Positions 27,071-36,193 are shown, numbered from the stretch's first letter. The stretch: DNA of 64,000 nt from Thermoguttaceae bacterium (GCA_017434455.1 JAFRFG010000015.1:1-64000); one strand, 5' to 3'. Notes: generated by a model not told the origin, from the letters alone. Numbers and translations are program-made.

Positions 27071-27217
27071 AAACGCCAGTCCTATCTCATTGGCTTTTGT
27101 TTTGCGTTCCCCGCCGTTTTTTCGGCACCATCCCCCCACAGATACATTGGATTATCAACAAACTTCAGGGGCGCGTCAATACGCGCGCTGATATATACGG
27201 GGAAAACAAGAGAAAAT

Positions 27218-27739
27218 TTAAGGGGAGTCGGTATCCTTGCCGGGAAGGTCGGAAAGGCGAACCAGACCGTAGATTTGGAGGAACTTCTTGGTCGTGCCGT
27301 AGAGGAACGGCCGTCCCGGTTCTTCGAGCCGGTCGGTGATCCGAATCAAGTCCATCTCCATCAGCTGGCGGAGGATATCGCCGCACTGGACCCCGCGGAT
27401 CTCCTCGATCTTCGCGCGGAGGATCGGCTGCCGATAGGCGATGATCGAGAGGGTCTCCATCGCCGCGGGGGAGAGCCGCACCTCGATCGGAACCTCCTGA
27501 AGCCGGAAGAGCCAGGGGGCGAACTCCGGGCGGGTTCGCAGCTGGTACCCGTCGGCGACCTCGACCACGCCGAAGGCGCTGTTGTCCGCCAGGTACCGAC
27601 GATTCAGCTCACGCAGCAAAGAACGGACCTTCCCCGGATCGGCGATTCCGGCCAGATTCGCCAGACGCCGGCCGGAGACCGGCTCGCGGGCTAAAAACAG
27701 CGCGGCTTCCAGCCGCGCGGTGTCGGTCAGTTCCGCCAT
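27218..27739 (-). CDS. scpB: Segregation and condensation protein B
   Basis: A 173-residue winged-helix protein that forms the condensin accessory complex with ScpA and SMC for chromosome compaction. Family features are LEAALFLAREPVSGRRLANLAGI at the start and the second winged helix with METLSIIAYRQPILRAKIEEIRGV, followed by GRPFLYGTTKKFLQIYGL. The ATG at 27739 and a TTG at 27751 are both possible; neither has a clear ribosome-binding site. scpA is not in the window. It follows proB on the same strand. Confidence 0.9.
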   Translation of the reverse strand: MAELTDTARLEAALFLAREPVSGRRLANLAGIADPGKVRSLLRELNRRYLADNSAFGVVEVADGYQLRTRPEFAPWLFRLQEVPIEVRLSPAAMETLSIIAYRQPILRAKIEEIRGVQCGDILRQLMEMDLIRITDRLEEPGRPFLYGTTKKFLQIYGLVRLSDLPGKDTDSP

Positions 27740-27805
27740 AACGCTGTTCAATCGGTGACGGGAAAAAATAACCCCGGAGAATCTTAAAGTCGGCAGATCC
27801 GTATC

Positions 27806-28939
27806 CTAGAGTCGGTAGATCTGTATATTATCCCGGTGAATCACCTCCTCGTAGGGGCAGTCGCCGAGGACGTCTTTGATTTCGCCGCAGTGCAGGCCGA
27901 GGATCTTCCCCACCTCGTCGGAGGTGTAATTCACCAGGCCGCGGGCGATCTCATCCCCGTCGCGCACCCGCACGGCGACGATATCGCCATGCCCGAACCG
28001 GCCGGCCACCGCGACGACGCCGGCCGGCAGCAAGCTCTTGCCCCGATCCAAAAGCGCCTCGGCGGCGCCGGCGTCGATGGTGATCGTCCCCTTCGGCGCG
28101 GCGGCGTAGCCGAGCCATCGTTTGCGGGCGGGGATCCGCCGGCTCGGGAAGAAGACGGTCCCGACATCCTCGGCGGCGAATATCTTAGTGAGAATCCGCG
28201 GGTCGTCCCCATTGGCGATCATCACCACCCCTCCGGAGGAGGTGACGGTCCTGGCGGCGATCAGCTTGCTCGACATTCCCCCTTTGCTTCGGACGGAGCG
28301 TTTTTCGGCGACCATCGACATGAGCGACGGGGACCAGGTATCGACCGTCGAAATCAATCGCGAGCCGCTCAGGGCCGGGTCGCCGTCGTACAGGCCGTCG
28401 ACGTCGGTCAGCAGAATCAGCAGCGGCTCGAGGAACAAATTGGCAATCAGCGAGGCGAGCCGATCGTTGTCGCCAAAGGTCAGTTCGTCGGTGCTGACGG
28501 TATCGTTCTCGTTGACGACCGGCAGAACGCCGTAGTCCAAAAGCGACAGGAAGGTATTGCGGACATTCAGGTAGCGCTGGCGGTGAATCAGGTCGCCGGA
28601 GGTCAGCAGCACCTGCGCCGGATAGAGCCCGTGAGCCGCCAGCGCCTCTTCATAGGTCTGCATCAGCTTGCTCTGCCCGATGGCGGCGACCGCCTGCAGT
28701 TTCGGCCGATCGGACGGGCGCTGCTCCAGACGCAGCAGCCCGACACCGGCGCCGACCGCCCCGGAACTGACCAGGATCACCCGTTTTCCCCCTTGGCGCA
28801 GGGCCACCAGCTCATCGGCCAGCGCGCCGATGCGGGAGGAATTGAGCCGGCCGTCGGCGGCCGTCAGGACATTGGTCCCCACCTTCACCACCACGGTTTG
28901 CGCCGTCTGGACGATCTCTTGCCTGCTTAAGCTGATCAT
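27806..28939 (-). CDS. proB: Glutamate 5-kinase
   Basis: A 377-residue enzyme for the first step of proline synthesis, phosphorylating L-glutamate with ATP. The amino-acid kinase domain shows VVVKVGTNVLT, VSSGAVGAG, NENDTVS and LLTDVDGLYDGDP; SKGGMSSKLIAA follows. A C-terminal PUA domain (KGTITIDAGAAEALLDRGKSLLPAGV) is present, as in the full-length bacterial type. It is divergent from purF, with a roughly 300-base shared upstream region. Confidence 0.95.
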   Translation of the reverse strand: MISLSRQEIVQTAQTVVVKVGTNVLTAADGRLNSSRIGALADELVALRQGGKRVILVSSGAVGAGVGLLRLEQRPSDRPKLQAVAAIGQSKLMQTYEEALAAHGLYPAQVLLTSGDLIHRQRYLNVRNTFLSLLDYGVLPVVNENDTVSTDELTFGDNDRLASLIANLFLEPLLILLTDVDGLYDGDPALSGSRLISTVDTWSPSLMSMVAEKRSVRSKGGMSSKLIAARTVTSSGGVVMIANGDDPRILTKIFAAEDVGTVFFPSRRIPARKRWLGYAAAPKGTITIDAGAAEALLDRGKSLLPAGVVAVAGRFGHGDIVAVRVRDGDEIARGLVNYTSDEVGKILGLHCGEIKDVLGDCPYEEVIHRDNIQIYRL

Positions 28940-29235
28940 TTTTGTCTTTTGCTAACGAAACGAAACCGGAAAAATTTTTGCCCCCGTTCCCCGGCGGGGG
29001 AGCGAAATAATCACTCGCGGGAAAAAGGAGTATATCGAATCTGTCTGTTTTCAAAAAGGGGAAAAACCCTCTTTCCCCCTCCTCCACCAGGTTGGCAACC
29101 GGCCGCCCGGCGTTAAAATTTCCCCTTAGTGTTTCCGCCGTCTAAAAGGCGCGGTCGCGCGCCGGGCTCCCCGGGCCCGGAAAAAGTCTCCCCGAGACAA
29201 GGCGGCATCGTACCCTCTAACGGAAAGAACATACG
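28940..29235. other. Divergent spacer between proB and the PurF-like gene
   Basis: The gap must hold the promoters of both divergent genes. It contains GC-rich and A/T-run stretches and a weak AAGGGG...CCCCTT-like pairing around 29052-29080. I could not assign a confident promoter, riboswitch or small gene. Confidence 0.4.
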
Positions 29236-30843
29236 ATGAGTGATCTCCACGAAGAATGTGGTATTGCGGCTGTCTATCACCTTCCGGGGAAACCCGCCTC
29301 TTCCCTTTGTCCCGCTCAGGGCCCCGGCGAGGTTTCCCGACTCATACCTCGAATGCTTCTCGACCTGCAGAACCGCGGTCAGCTGGCAGCCGGAATCACC
29401 TCGTACGCGCCTGATCGCCGACAGCTTATCGACACCTACAAAGAGGTCGGTTCGGTCGCCGAAGTGTTCCACCTCAGCCATCGGGCGATGTACCACGACC
29501 TGATGGACGAGTACGCCGGCCCGGCGGCCATCGGCCACGTCCGCTACGCCACCGTCGGCCAAGAGGACAAAACCCACGCGCAGCCGTTCGAGCGTCACCA
29601 TATCAAAAAGTTCAAGTGGTTCAGCTTCGCCTTCAACGGCCAGCTGGCCAACTTCGAGGAACTCCGCAGCCGCCTCCTCAAAGACGACAACACTTATCTG
29701 GCGCGTGAGTCCGATACCGAGATCTTCCTTCACTTCCTCTGCAACGCGCTGGCCAAAGAGGCCCGCCAAGGCGACCCCGATCCGTACGTCATCTGCAAGA
29801 AGATGGCCGAGCCGCTGGACGGTTCCTGGTGCATCGTCTTCCTCAACGCCCACGGCGAGATGTTCGTCGCCCGCGACCCGATCGGGGTCCACCCGCTGCT
29901 GTACGCGTTCGACGGTTCGCTCTTCGCCGCCGCCAGCGAGTCGGTCGCCCTGTTCAACCTCGGTTTCCGCAGCGACCAAATCAAGAACGTCGAGCCGGGC
30001 CAGGTGATCATCGTCAATCAAGAGGGCGTTCGGTTCGAGCGCTTCGCCGAGAAGTGCCCCTCCGCCCACTGCTTCTTCGAATGGGCCTACTTCGCCAACG
30101 TCGCCAGTACCCTCGACGAAAAGAGCGTCTATCTGGCCCGCAAACGCTTCGGGGAAGAGATGGCGATTCAGGAAGATATCCCGATCGACGAAGACTCGAT
30201 CGTCGTCCCGGTCCCCGACACCGGCAAGGCGGCGGCCGACGGCATGGCGTACAAGCTCGGCATCCCCTGCCTGGAGGGGCTCATCCGCAACCGCTACAGC
30301 GGCCGAACCTTTATCGAGGGAGGGGAGTACCGCTGGCGCAAGGCCGAGACCAAATACACCCCGCTGGAAGAGGTGCTCAGCGGCAAGCGGGTCTTCCTGG
30401 TCGAAGACTCCATCGTCCGGAGCACGACGATGCGCGTTCTGCTGAAGCGGATCCGCGAGGTCGGCAAGGCGAAAGAGGTCCACGTCCGGCCCGCCTGTCC
30501 GCCGATCGTCGGACCCTGCTTCTACGGTGTCGACATGTCGACCTACAAAGAGCTTTTCGCCCCGCCGTTCTTCTCCCGCCGCGGCATGCCGATCGACCAG
30601 TGGAAGCTCAATCGCGAGATCGAGGACGAGATGGCCAAAGATATCGGCGCCGACTCGCTGCGCTTCCTGGCGATCGACGCTATTCCGCGCGCCATCGGTC
30701 TTCCGGCCGATCGTCTGTGCACCGCCTGCGTCAACAACCGCTACCCCACCCCCTGGGGCGAGAAGCGCGCTATGATCGCTTTCGAGGAGTACGACCGCGC
30801 GTTTAAGGACGGTACGCTTCAGAGCACCGCCGTTCACGAGTAA
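29236..30843 (+). CDS. purF: Amidophosphoribosyltransferase-like (PurF family)
   Basis: A 535-residue class II glutamine amidotransferase fused to a phosphoribosyltransferase. A short propeptide MSDLHEE precedes the likely nucleophile C8 (EECGIAAV). The glutaminase domain has [14 protein letters not shown], GHVRYATVG and [12 protein letters not shown] segments. The PRPP-binding motif is [15 protein letters not shown] near 390. It would make phosphoribosylamine from PRPP and glutamine, the first step of purine synthesis. Segments such as [10 protein letters not shown] and the spacing are diverged from classic PurF, so an amidophosphoribosyltransferase paralogue is possible. A strong terminator follows. 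Confidence 0.87.
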   Translation: MSDLHEECGIAAVYHLPGKPASSLCPAQGPGEVSRLIPRMLLDLQNRGQLAAGITSYAPDRRQLIDTYKEVGSVAEVFHLSHRAMYHDLMDEYAGPAAIGHVRYATVGQEDKTHAQPFERHHIKKFKWFSFAFNGQLANFEELRSRLLKDDNTYLARESDTEIFLHFLCNALAKEARQGDPDPYVICKKMAEPLDGSWCIVFLNAHGEMFVARDPIGVHPLLYAFDGSLFAAASESVALFNLGFRSDQIKNVEPGQVIIVNQEGVRFERFAEKCPSAHCFFEWAYFANVASTLDEKSVYLARKRFGEEMAIQEDIPIDEDSIVVPVPDTGKAAADGMAYKLGIPCLEGLIRNRYSGRTFIEGGEYRWRKAETKYTPLEEVLSGKRVFLVEDSIVRSTTMRVLLKRIREVGKAKEVHVRPACPPIVGPCFYGVDMSTYKELFAPPFFSRRGMPIDQWKLNREIEDEMAKDIGADSLRFLAIDAIPRAIGLPADRLCTACVNNRYPTPWGEKRAMIAFEEYDRAFKDGTLQSTAVHE

Positions 30844-30877
30844 GGCCTTTAACTTGCCGCGAAGGCGACAAAAACGA

Positions 30878-30921
30878 AGCGGGGATACCAAGCATCCGTG
30901 CCGGTATCCCCGCTTTTTTTA
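30878..30921 (+). terminator. Rho-independent terminator after purF
   Basis: AGCGGGGATACC (30878-30889) pairs with GGTATCCCCGCT (30903-30914), a perfect 12-bp stem, followed by a run of seven T. Confidence 0.92.
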
Positions 30922-30949
30922 AAGCGTGTGATTCCTCCTTGTCACGCTT

Positions 30950-31483
30950 TTATCGCTTCGCGGTCAGCGGAACCTGGGCCAAAAGCGCCTCCAGTTCACG
31001 TTTTTCCTTTCCGATCTTCACCAGGACGTCGCTGGCGCGTGCCTGGAATTCCTCCCACTCCCCGGCCGCGGCGCCGAGAGAATCGGTCCGCCGCCCGGAT
31101 CGGGCCGCCTCTGCCGGCCAGTCGGCCATCCGCTGCGCGCGACGGGTGAGCGCCTCTTCACGGGCGGCCAGTTCATCGGCGAGGAGGCGCAGCCGCTGCT
31201 GCTGTTCGTCCAGCTGCGCGGCGCGCTCATCGAGCCGGCGGCTTTGGGCGTCGATTTCGCTCTGGCGCTCGGCCATCTCGAGTTTGGTTTGGCGGACGAT
31301 CTCCTCGAATTTGGCTATCCGGGCGTTGAGCCCCGTCTCGCGGCGTACCAGGGAATCGTTCTCGAACGGCACCTCCTCACGATCCTCGTCCGCCGGTTCC
31401 ATCACGGGCATCCCGCTTCGAAAGCCGGTCGGAGACCGAAAGTCGGCCCGCACGTGGTAGGTTGTTTCGATCGGCATTGTCAT
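30950..31483 (-). CDS. Predicted coiled-coil protein of unknown function
   Basis: A 177-residue soluble protein. Residues about 45-150 are rich in Glu, Arg, Leu and Gln with heptad-like spacing (LNARIAKFEEIVRQTKLEMAERQSEIDAQSRRLDERAAQLDEQQQRLRLLADEL), indicating a long coiled coil. There is no signal peptide or membrane segment. The ATG at 31483 is chosen because it has a GAGGAAAA ribosome-binding site; the upstream frame runs into the GC-rich repeats. It converges on purF, across the terminator. No family recognised. Confidence 0.65.
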   Translation of the reverse strand: MTMPIETTYHVRADFRSPTGFRSGMPVMEPADEDREEVPFENDSLVRRETGLNARIAKFEEIVRQTKLEMAERQSEIDAQSRRLDERAAQLDEQQQRLRLLADELAAREEALTRRAQRMADWPAEAARSGRRTDSLGAAAGEWEEFQARASDVLVKIGKEKRELEALLAQVPLTAKR

Positions 31484-31867
31484 GATTTTCCTCTTCTCGG
31501 GCCGGTGGGAACAGTGGCCGCCGGGCCTCCCGGCCGGTAGTCGCTTAAATTTTGAGCCGCATCGCGGCGAACGGCTGCCAATGAACTGCCTCGGGCACAG
31601 TGGCTGCCGGGCCTCCCGGCCGAACGGCTGCCAAAGAACTGCCGTGGGCATAGTGGCCGCCGGGCCTCCCGGCATAATCGTTTTAAACCTCCCTACCGGT
31701 ACTATCGTCAAAATCTTCTTTTTTTATAAGTTTTTCTGTTCCGCTTGAAAAATTTTTCGAAAAATCGATTATTTTCGCCTCGATTTTGACCATTTTGCGA
31801 TTGTCGGGACTATCATTTCTTGTGAAAGCGTGTTATGTTAGACACAAGCTGTAAGGCATACCTTTAC
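31484..31867. other. Intergenic region with repeats before tmRNA
   Basis: The left half carries GC-rich repeats, listed separately. The right half (31690-31867) is abruptly AT-rich and must contain the tmRNA promoter. A TATGTT -10-like box is at 31834-31839, but I found no convincing -35 partner. No gene is visible. Confidence 0.5.
31512..31673. repeat. GC-rich palindromic tandem repeat
   Basis: Two complete 53-bp units lie head to tail (31568-31620 and 31621-31673), differing at only a few positions, and a partial third core lies at 31512-31534. Each unit ends in the perfect palindrome GCCGGGCCTCCCGGC, a 6-bp stem with a 3-base loop. It resembles a REP-like or tandem satellite element; I cannot name a family. 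Confidence 0.8.
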
Positions 31868-32230
31868 GGGGGTGAACTGGATTCGACCGGGCCCTGAAGG
31901 ATGTTGCTGCGTGTCGTGGTTGGTCAGCAGGCCACGTAAAAAGCCGACTAAAAAATCAATTGCCAATAACCAAATGGCTATGGCCGCCTAAGAAAAGGCA
32001 GCCCTGGTCCTAGAGCCTTCGCCGAAGAGGCGCTTGCGACCGGTCATCCAATTTCGGATCGCGCCCCGTCACGCCGAACACGCGAGGCGCTAAAAAACGT
32101 TTTCGGACCGTCCAAGAAGAATCGCTGCCGGTTTCGAGTCTTCGCGGACTAAATCCAAACAGATCGGACACACACGTAGACGCGCATTTGGATCGGTTTC
32201 GGGACGCGGGTTCAATTCCCGCCACCTCCA
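31868..32230 (+). ncRNA. ssrA: Transfer-messenger RNA (tmRNA)
   Basis: The 5' end GGGGGTGAACTGGATTCGAC is the classic tmRNA start, and the 3' end carries the T-arm GGGTTCAATTCCC and an acceptor strand CACCTCC that pairs with GGGGGTG. The CCA tail is not encoded; the next bases are TAG. The tag reading frame GCC AAT AAC CAA ATG GCT ATG GCC GCC TAA (about 31960-31990) would add ANNQMAMAA to stalled proteins, ending in the usual AA degradation signal. It rescues stalled ribosomes with SmpB. The total length of about 363 bases is normal. Confidence 0.95.
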
Positions 32231-32284
32231 TAGCTTGCTTACCGCTCGAGGCGAGCGAACCCGCTTTTCGTGGCGCCTCTCGGT

Positions 32285-32308
32285 TTCGTGTTCGTGTTCG
32301 TGTTCGTG
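32285..32308. repeat. Hexanucleotide microsatellite (TTCGTG)4
   Basis: Four exact tandem copies of TTCGTG lie between tmRNA and the RRM gene, outside any gene. Confidence 0.8.
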
Positions 32309-32363
32309 TCATCAGCGCCTTCAGGCATTTAGTGCCTGGGCGCTCGCGCTTCGGAAGACGGTA

Positions 32364-32408
32364 GGTGCTGCCCGGCTAGTCTTTTGAGCAATTTGTACCG
32401 GGAGCACC
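32364..32408 (+). promoter_or_regulatory. Leader hairpin of the RRM gene
   Basis: GGTGCTGCCCGG (32364-32375) pairs with CCGGGAGCACC (32398-32408) with one bulged base. The hairpin ends 17 bases before the start codon of the RRM gene, just above the ribosome-binding site, so it could affect translation or bind the protein itself. Confidence 0.5.
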
Positions 32409-32425
32409 CTGAAAGAGACCTCGCC

Positions 32426-32728
32426 ATGAAGATTTACGTAGGCAACCTCTCCTACCGTACCACCGAGGACGAGCTGCGCGCCGCCTTCGAGCCGTTCGGC
32501 AACGTCGGTTCGGTCGACATCATCATCGACCGTGAGACCGGCCGCAGCAAGGGCTTCGGCTTTGTCGAAATGCCCAGCGACGCCGAGGCCCAAAGCGCCG
32601 TCGAGGCGCTCGACGGCAAAGAGCTCGGCGGCCGTCCGCTGCGCGTCAACGAAGCGCGGCCCCGTCCGACCGGCTTCGGCCCGCGCGGCGGCCGTTTCGA
32701 CCGCGGTCCTCAGACCCCGCGCAATTAG
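32426..32728 (+). CDS. Single-RRM RNA-binding protein
   Basis: A 100-residue protein made of one RNA recognition motif. RNP2 is KIYVGNL at residues 2-8 and RNP1 is KGFGFVEM near 40-47, followed by a short Arg/Gly-rich tail (GPRGGRFDRGP). This is the bacterial cyanobacterial-Rbp type of cold-responsive RNA chaperone. The ATG has a GAAAGAG ribosome-binding site. Its leader contains a stable hairpin that would suit autoregulation. It is monocistronic. Confidence 0.92.
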   Translation: MKIYVGNLSYRTTEDELRAAFEPFGNVGSVDIIIDRETGRSKGFGFVEMPSDAEAQSAVEALDGKELGGRPLRVNEARPRPTGFGPRGGRFDRGPQTPRN

Positions 32729-33017
32729 ACGCGCGGCGGTTCTTTAACCCCAAGCGGCGGCACCAACGGCATCAGGTTCGCAAAACCGCGTCTCGACCTG
32801 TCTTAAGGAGAGCGGTATTGTGTGCTTATGGGTTGGTGTCGTTTTTTATATCCCGATCCGCGCGCTTTCATCGGCGCTTTCGGGCATTCACCGGCGAAGG
32901 CGAAAATATTTTTTTCTCCCCCGCTTTGGGGCGTTTCCCCCTTGTCGCTAAGACAAAAGCGGGTAAAATACTCCCTTGACGCTTGGGGCGGGCAGTTGTT
33001 CACTCAAGTGTTCTTTA

Positions 33018-33092
33018 CGCCTTGATAGCTCAGTTGGTAGAGCAAGCGGCTGTTAACCGCTGGGTCCTAGGTTCGAGTCCTAGTCGAGGCGC
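33018..33092 (+). tRNA. tRNA-Asn (anticodon GTT)
   Basis: The acceptor arm CGCCTTG pairs with CGAGGCG. The D-arm (AGCTCAGTTGGTAGAGC), anticodon arm CGGCTGTTAACCG with loop anticodon GTT, and T-arm CCTAGGTTCGAGTCCTAG are all present. CCA is not encoded. Confidence 0.95.
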
Positions 33093-33101
33093 TAGACGAC
33101 A

Positions 33102-33135
33102 AAAACCCCTAAGGGTCTCCCTGAGGGGTTTTTTT
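33102..33135 (+). terminator. Rho-independent terminator after tRNA-Asn
   Basis: AAAACCCCT and AGGGGTTTTTTT form a stem-loop with a T tail directly after the tRNA. Confidence 0.85.
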
Positions 33136-33204
33136 GTCTCCCCTCCCAAGCAATAAGTCTTGCGTAAAATCTCCTACCCCCCCGGACAAAGCAGGAGCGT
33201 TCGA

Positions 33205-34251
33205 ATGGATTTCGATCAGTTGATTTCGCGGCACGCGGTACGATTAAGCGCGGACGGGCCTCACTGCGATATCGTCCTCTTCAGCCGCGTTCGGCTGGCC
33301 CGCAATATCAACGGTTATCCTTTCGCCGGGCAGATGTCCGACCAAGACCGCCGCACGCTGATCGGCCTTATCCGCCGGGCCGCCGAGAGCTTTTTCCCGC
33401 TCGACACCACCGTCTGGCTCGACCTCCAGAAGACCGGCGCCACCGACCGCCTCTGTCTGGTCGAGCGCCGCCTGATCAGTGATACCTTCGCCGAGGAGAC
33501 CTCCCCCAGAGCGATGATGATCGACGGCGAGGAGCTGTTCACCATCGCGGCGCTCGATGAGGATCACCTGCGCGTCAACGCCTTCGCCTCGGGGTTGGAT
33601 TTTCCCGCGGCGTGGCAGCGCGCTTCCCATATCGTCTCTCATTTCGAGGAAGAGTTTGTCTTTGCCTTTGACCAGCGCCGCGGCTACCTAACCGCCTGCC
33701 CCTCCAATACGGGGACGGGGCTTCGCGCCGCCGCGCTGCTGCATCTGCCCGGCCTGATCGCCACCGGCGAGTACAATCACTTCAGCCAGAGCCTGCAGCA
33801 GATGAACTTCACCGTTCACGGTGTCGGCGGCAAGGGGATGCACTCCCCCGGGGCGCTTTTCCAGGTCTGCAATCAGATCTCGCTGGGTCCCTCCGAGGAA
33901 GAGATCCTCGCCTCGCTGGAGGAAATGCTTCCGCGGGTCCTCCAATACGAGCGGCGCGCCCGGGAAAACCTCGTTAAGACCCGCGGCGACCAACTGTCCC
34001 AGCAGGTCAGCGCCGCGATGAATCATCTGGAAACCGCGCGGCGGATCACGGTGGACGAGGCGCTCGCCGACCTGTCGATTCTCCGGCTGGGGTACTGCCT
34101 CGGCCTTCAGAAAGAGGTCTCCGTCAAGCGGGTGAACGACCTGATCTTCCGGATTCAGCCGGCCCATCTTCAGAAGATCGCCGACCACGAACTGTCGGAG
34201 GACGAGGACGAAACTTTCCGCGCCGGTTATCTCCACCACCGGCTGCCGTGA
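33205..34251 (+). CDS. mcsB: McsB-type protein arginine kinase
   Basis: A 348-residue phosphagen kinase-fold protein that would phosphorylate arginines on proteins and mark them for ClpCP. Family features are FSRVRLARNINGYPF near 26-40, the glutamate-containing SHFEEEF, and the nucleotide-binding CPSNTGTGLRAAALLHLPGL near 172-191, with VHGVGGKG following. The ATG at 33205 has AGGAGC at good spacing. In Firmicutes mcsB is in an operon with ctsR, mcsA and clpC; here it stands alone, without an obvious mcsA. Lone copies are known in planctomycetes and relatives. Confidence 0.88.
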   Translation: MDFDQLISRHAVRLSADGPHCDIVLFSRVRLARNINGYPFAGQMSDQDRRTLIGLIRRAAESFFPLDTTVWLDLQKTGATDRLCLVERRLISDTFAEETSPRAMMIDGEELFTIAALDEDHLRVNAFASGLDFPAAWQRASHIVSHFEEEFVFAFDQRRGYLTACPSNTGTGLRAAALLHLPGLIATGEYNHFSQSLQQMNFTVHGVGGKGMHSPGALFQVCNQISLGPSEEEILASLEEMLPRVLQYERRARENLVKTRGDQLSQQVSAAMNHLETARRITVDEALADLSILRLGYCLGLQKEVSVKRVNDLIFRIQPAHLQKIADHELSEDEDETFRAGYLHHRLP

Positions 34252-34378
34252 TACTGCTTGCTTTTCTTCCCAAACGGGTGATAATATCATATAATATTCA
34301 TATAGTCGGTATCTGTTAAATCACCCGGCGCTCGGCATCCCGTCCGAACGCGCCGCCTGCTTTCGGGCACGTTTTGCC

Positions 34379-35767
34379 ATGTCAGACGATCAGTTACTCA
34401 ACGACAACAGCAACGCTCATCTTTCCCCCACGCTTCGGGCTCGGCTTCAGCAGTGCTACGCGTTCGGCAACCAGAAGATGCAGGGCGGCGATCACGACTA
34501 CGCCAACGAGATGTTTCGCCAATGTTTCCTCGGGAACATGTCGAACCTGATCTACCTGCAGTCGTTCGTCGCCAACCTCCGCCTGAAGTACAAAAACAAC
34601 AAAAAGGGAGCGGCGTTCGCCAGTATCAAAACGGGCAAGAGCCGCACCTCGATGAAGGTGGCCGAAAACCGCGCCCGGCACGAAGACGTTCTGCGCTTAG
34701 GCGCCGAGATTTTAGAGCTCAACCCGTGGGACTCGGCGACCTTCTTCGCCATGGGCAAAGCCGCGCTGGAGCTCGGCTACGACGACACGGGGCTGGCCCT
34801 TTTAAAGCACGCCATTGAGTGCAATCCCAACGACGTCGACATCAACCGCTTCGCCGCGCAGCAGCTCAGCGAGCGGAATATGTACACCGACGCGATCGCC
34901 TGCTGTCAGCGGATCATCAACGCCAAAAAAGTCGACCGCGAGGCCTCGCGCATGATCGGCGACCTGATGCTCCGTCAGACGATGGACCAGATGGAATCGA
35001 AAAAGGAGAAAAACAAGCGGGACGCGGCCGAACGGGCCGAAGCGCCGCAGGTCCCCGAAGAAGACGTCTACGAAAAGAAACTGGCGAAGACCCCCGACGA
35101 CCGCGATCTGTGGCTCTCTTACGCCGATTTCTACTTTCAGAAGAAGAACTACCGCAAGGCGGAGGATACCTTCCGCCGCGCGCTGAAGAACTTCCCCGAC
35201 GACGTTGACTTCACCGTCCGCCTGCTCGAGCTGCAAAAGCTGCGCGCCCGCGACGAGGTGGTCCGCGCCAAAGAACTGCTGGCCAAAAACCCCGACGACG
35301 CGGCGCTCAAAGAGCGCTTCGCCAAACTGCGGGAGGCCTTCGACGAGAAAACCCTGGCGCTGATCAAGCATAAGCTGTCGGTCAATCCCACCGCCACCGC
35401 GACCCGTTACGAGCACGGCATCTACCTGGTTCAGCACGGCCAGTTCGCCGAGGCGATCGCCGAGCTTCAGACGGCGCAGCAGGACGAGTCGATCCGGTCG
35501 GACTGCGCCCTGGCGATAGCGTTCTGTTTCGAGAAGCTCAAAAAATACAAGCTGGCGATGACCAATTACGAAACGGCCATCCGCCTGCTGGGGAACAAGG
35601 TCAGCGAACCGATCAAACGCGCGCTGTACGGCGCCGCGCGGCTGAGCGCCGTGCTCGGCGATTATAAGACCGCCGAACAGTACGCCACCCGCCTGGCGGG
35701 GATAGATTTTTCTTATAAAGATATAGCCCAGCTCCTTGACAAGATCACCGAACGGCTGCAAAATTAG
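34379..35767 (+). CDS. TPR-repeat protein
   Basis: A 462-residue soluble protein built from tetratricopeptide repeats, for example near 120-190 (WDSATFFAMGKAALELGYDDTGLALLKHAIECNPNDVD) and 250-290 (DLWLSYADFYFQKKNYRKAEDTFRRALKNFPDDVD). A lysine/glutamate-rich charged linker lies near 205-230. There is no signal peptide or catalytic domain, so it is likely a scaffold. It is followed by the S20 gene on the same strand. Partners are unknown. Confidence 0.82.
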   Translation: MSDDQLLNDNSNAHLSPTLRARLQQCYAFGNQKMQGGDHDYANEMFRQCFLGNMSNLIYLQSFVANLRLKYKNNKKGAAFASIKTGKSRTSMKVAENRARHEDVLRLGAEILELNPWDSATFFAMGKAALELGYDDTGLALLKHAIECNPNDVDINRFAAQQLSERNMYTDAIACCQRIINAKKVDREASRMIGDLMLRQTMDQMESKKEKNKRDAAERAEAPQVPEEDVYEKKLAKTPDDRDLWLSYADFYFQKKNYRKAEDTFRRALKNFPDDVDFTVRLLELQKLRARDEVVRAKELLAKNPDDAALKERFAKLREAFDEKTLALIKHKLSVNPTATATRYEHGIYLVQHGQFAEAIAELQTAQQDESIRSDCALAIAFCFEKLKKYKLAMTNYETAIRLLGNKVSEPIKRALYGAARLSAVLGDYKTAEQYATRLAGIDFSYKDIAQLLDKITERLQN

Positions 35768-35908
35768 TTCCCGATTGTATAAGCAGCCGCGCGCGGTTAA
35801 GAAGGGGGTTCCTTCCCACCCTTAGCGCGTTCGGCAATACACCACCCAACGATGCCGGGGCCGCCGCAAGAAAGCGGCCCCGCGGTATCAGCAACCCCAA
35901 GCGAGAAT

Positions 35909-36193
35909 ATGCCCAATACCAAAAGTGCGAAAAAGCGGCTCGTCCAGAACGAGAAGACCCGTCTGCGTAACCGTTCGGCCCGTTCGTTCGTCCGTAACCG
36001 GATCAAGAAACTGATCGCGACCCTCAAGACGGGTGATTTCGCCGCCGCCGAAGAGCAGTTCAAGTCGGTCTGCTCCTCGCTCGACCGCGCCGCCGCGAAC
36101 AAGATCTGGCACCGCAACAACGTCAGCCGCAAAAAGTCCCGTCTTTCCGCGCTGATCCGCAAGACCAAGCTGGCCGCCGGCGAGAAGAAGTAA
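35909..36193 (+). CDS. rpsT: 30S ribosomal protein S20
   Basis: A 94-residue, very basic helical protein that binds 16S rRNA early in 30S assembly. The start MPNTKSAKKRLVQNEKTRLRNRSARSFVRNRIKKL and the end NNVSRKKSRLSALIRKTKL are typical of S20. The ATG at 35909 is chosen over an upstream in-frame ATG at 35852, which would add unrelated residues. A GC-rich hairpin follows. Confidence 0.95.
   Translation: MPNTKSAKKRLVQNEKTRLRNRSARSFVRNRIKKLIATLKTGDFAAAEEQFKSVCSSLDRAAANKIWHRNNVSRKKSRLSALIRKTKLAAGEKK

Noticed and set aside
29113..30891. A 592-codon frame antisense to purF
   Set aside because: The plus strand has PurF motifs and a ribosome-binding site; the antisense product is unlike any known protein.
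31512..31673. A CRISPR array from the GC-rich repeats
   Set aside because: The units are directly tandem with no unique spacers and no cas genes nearby.
31820..31839. A tmRNA promoter from TTGTGA and TATGTT
   Set aside because: The boxes are only 8 bases apart, far from the needed 16-18.
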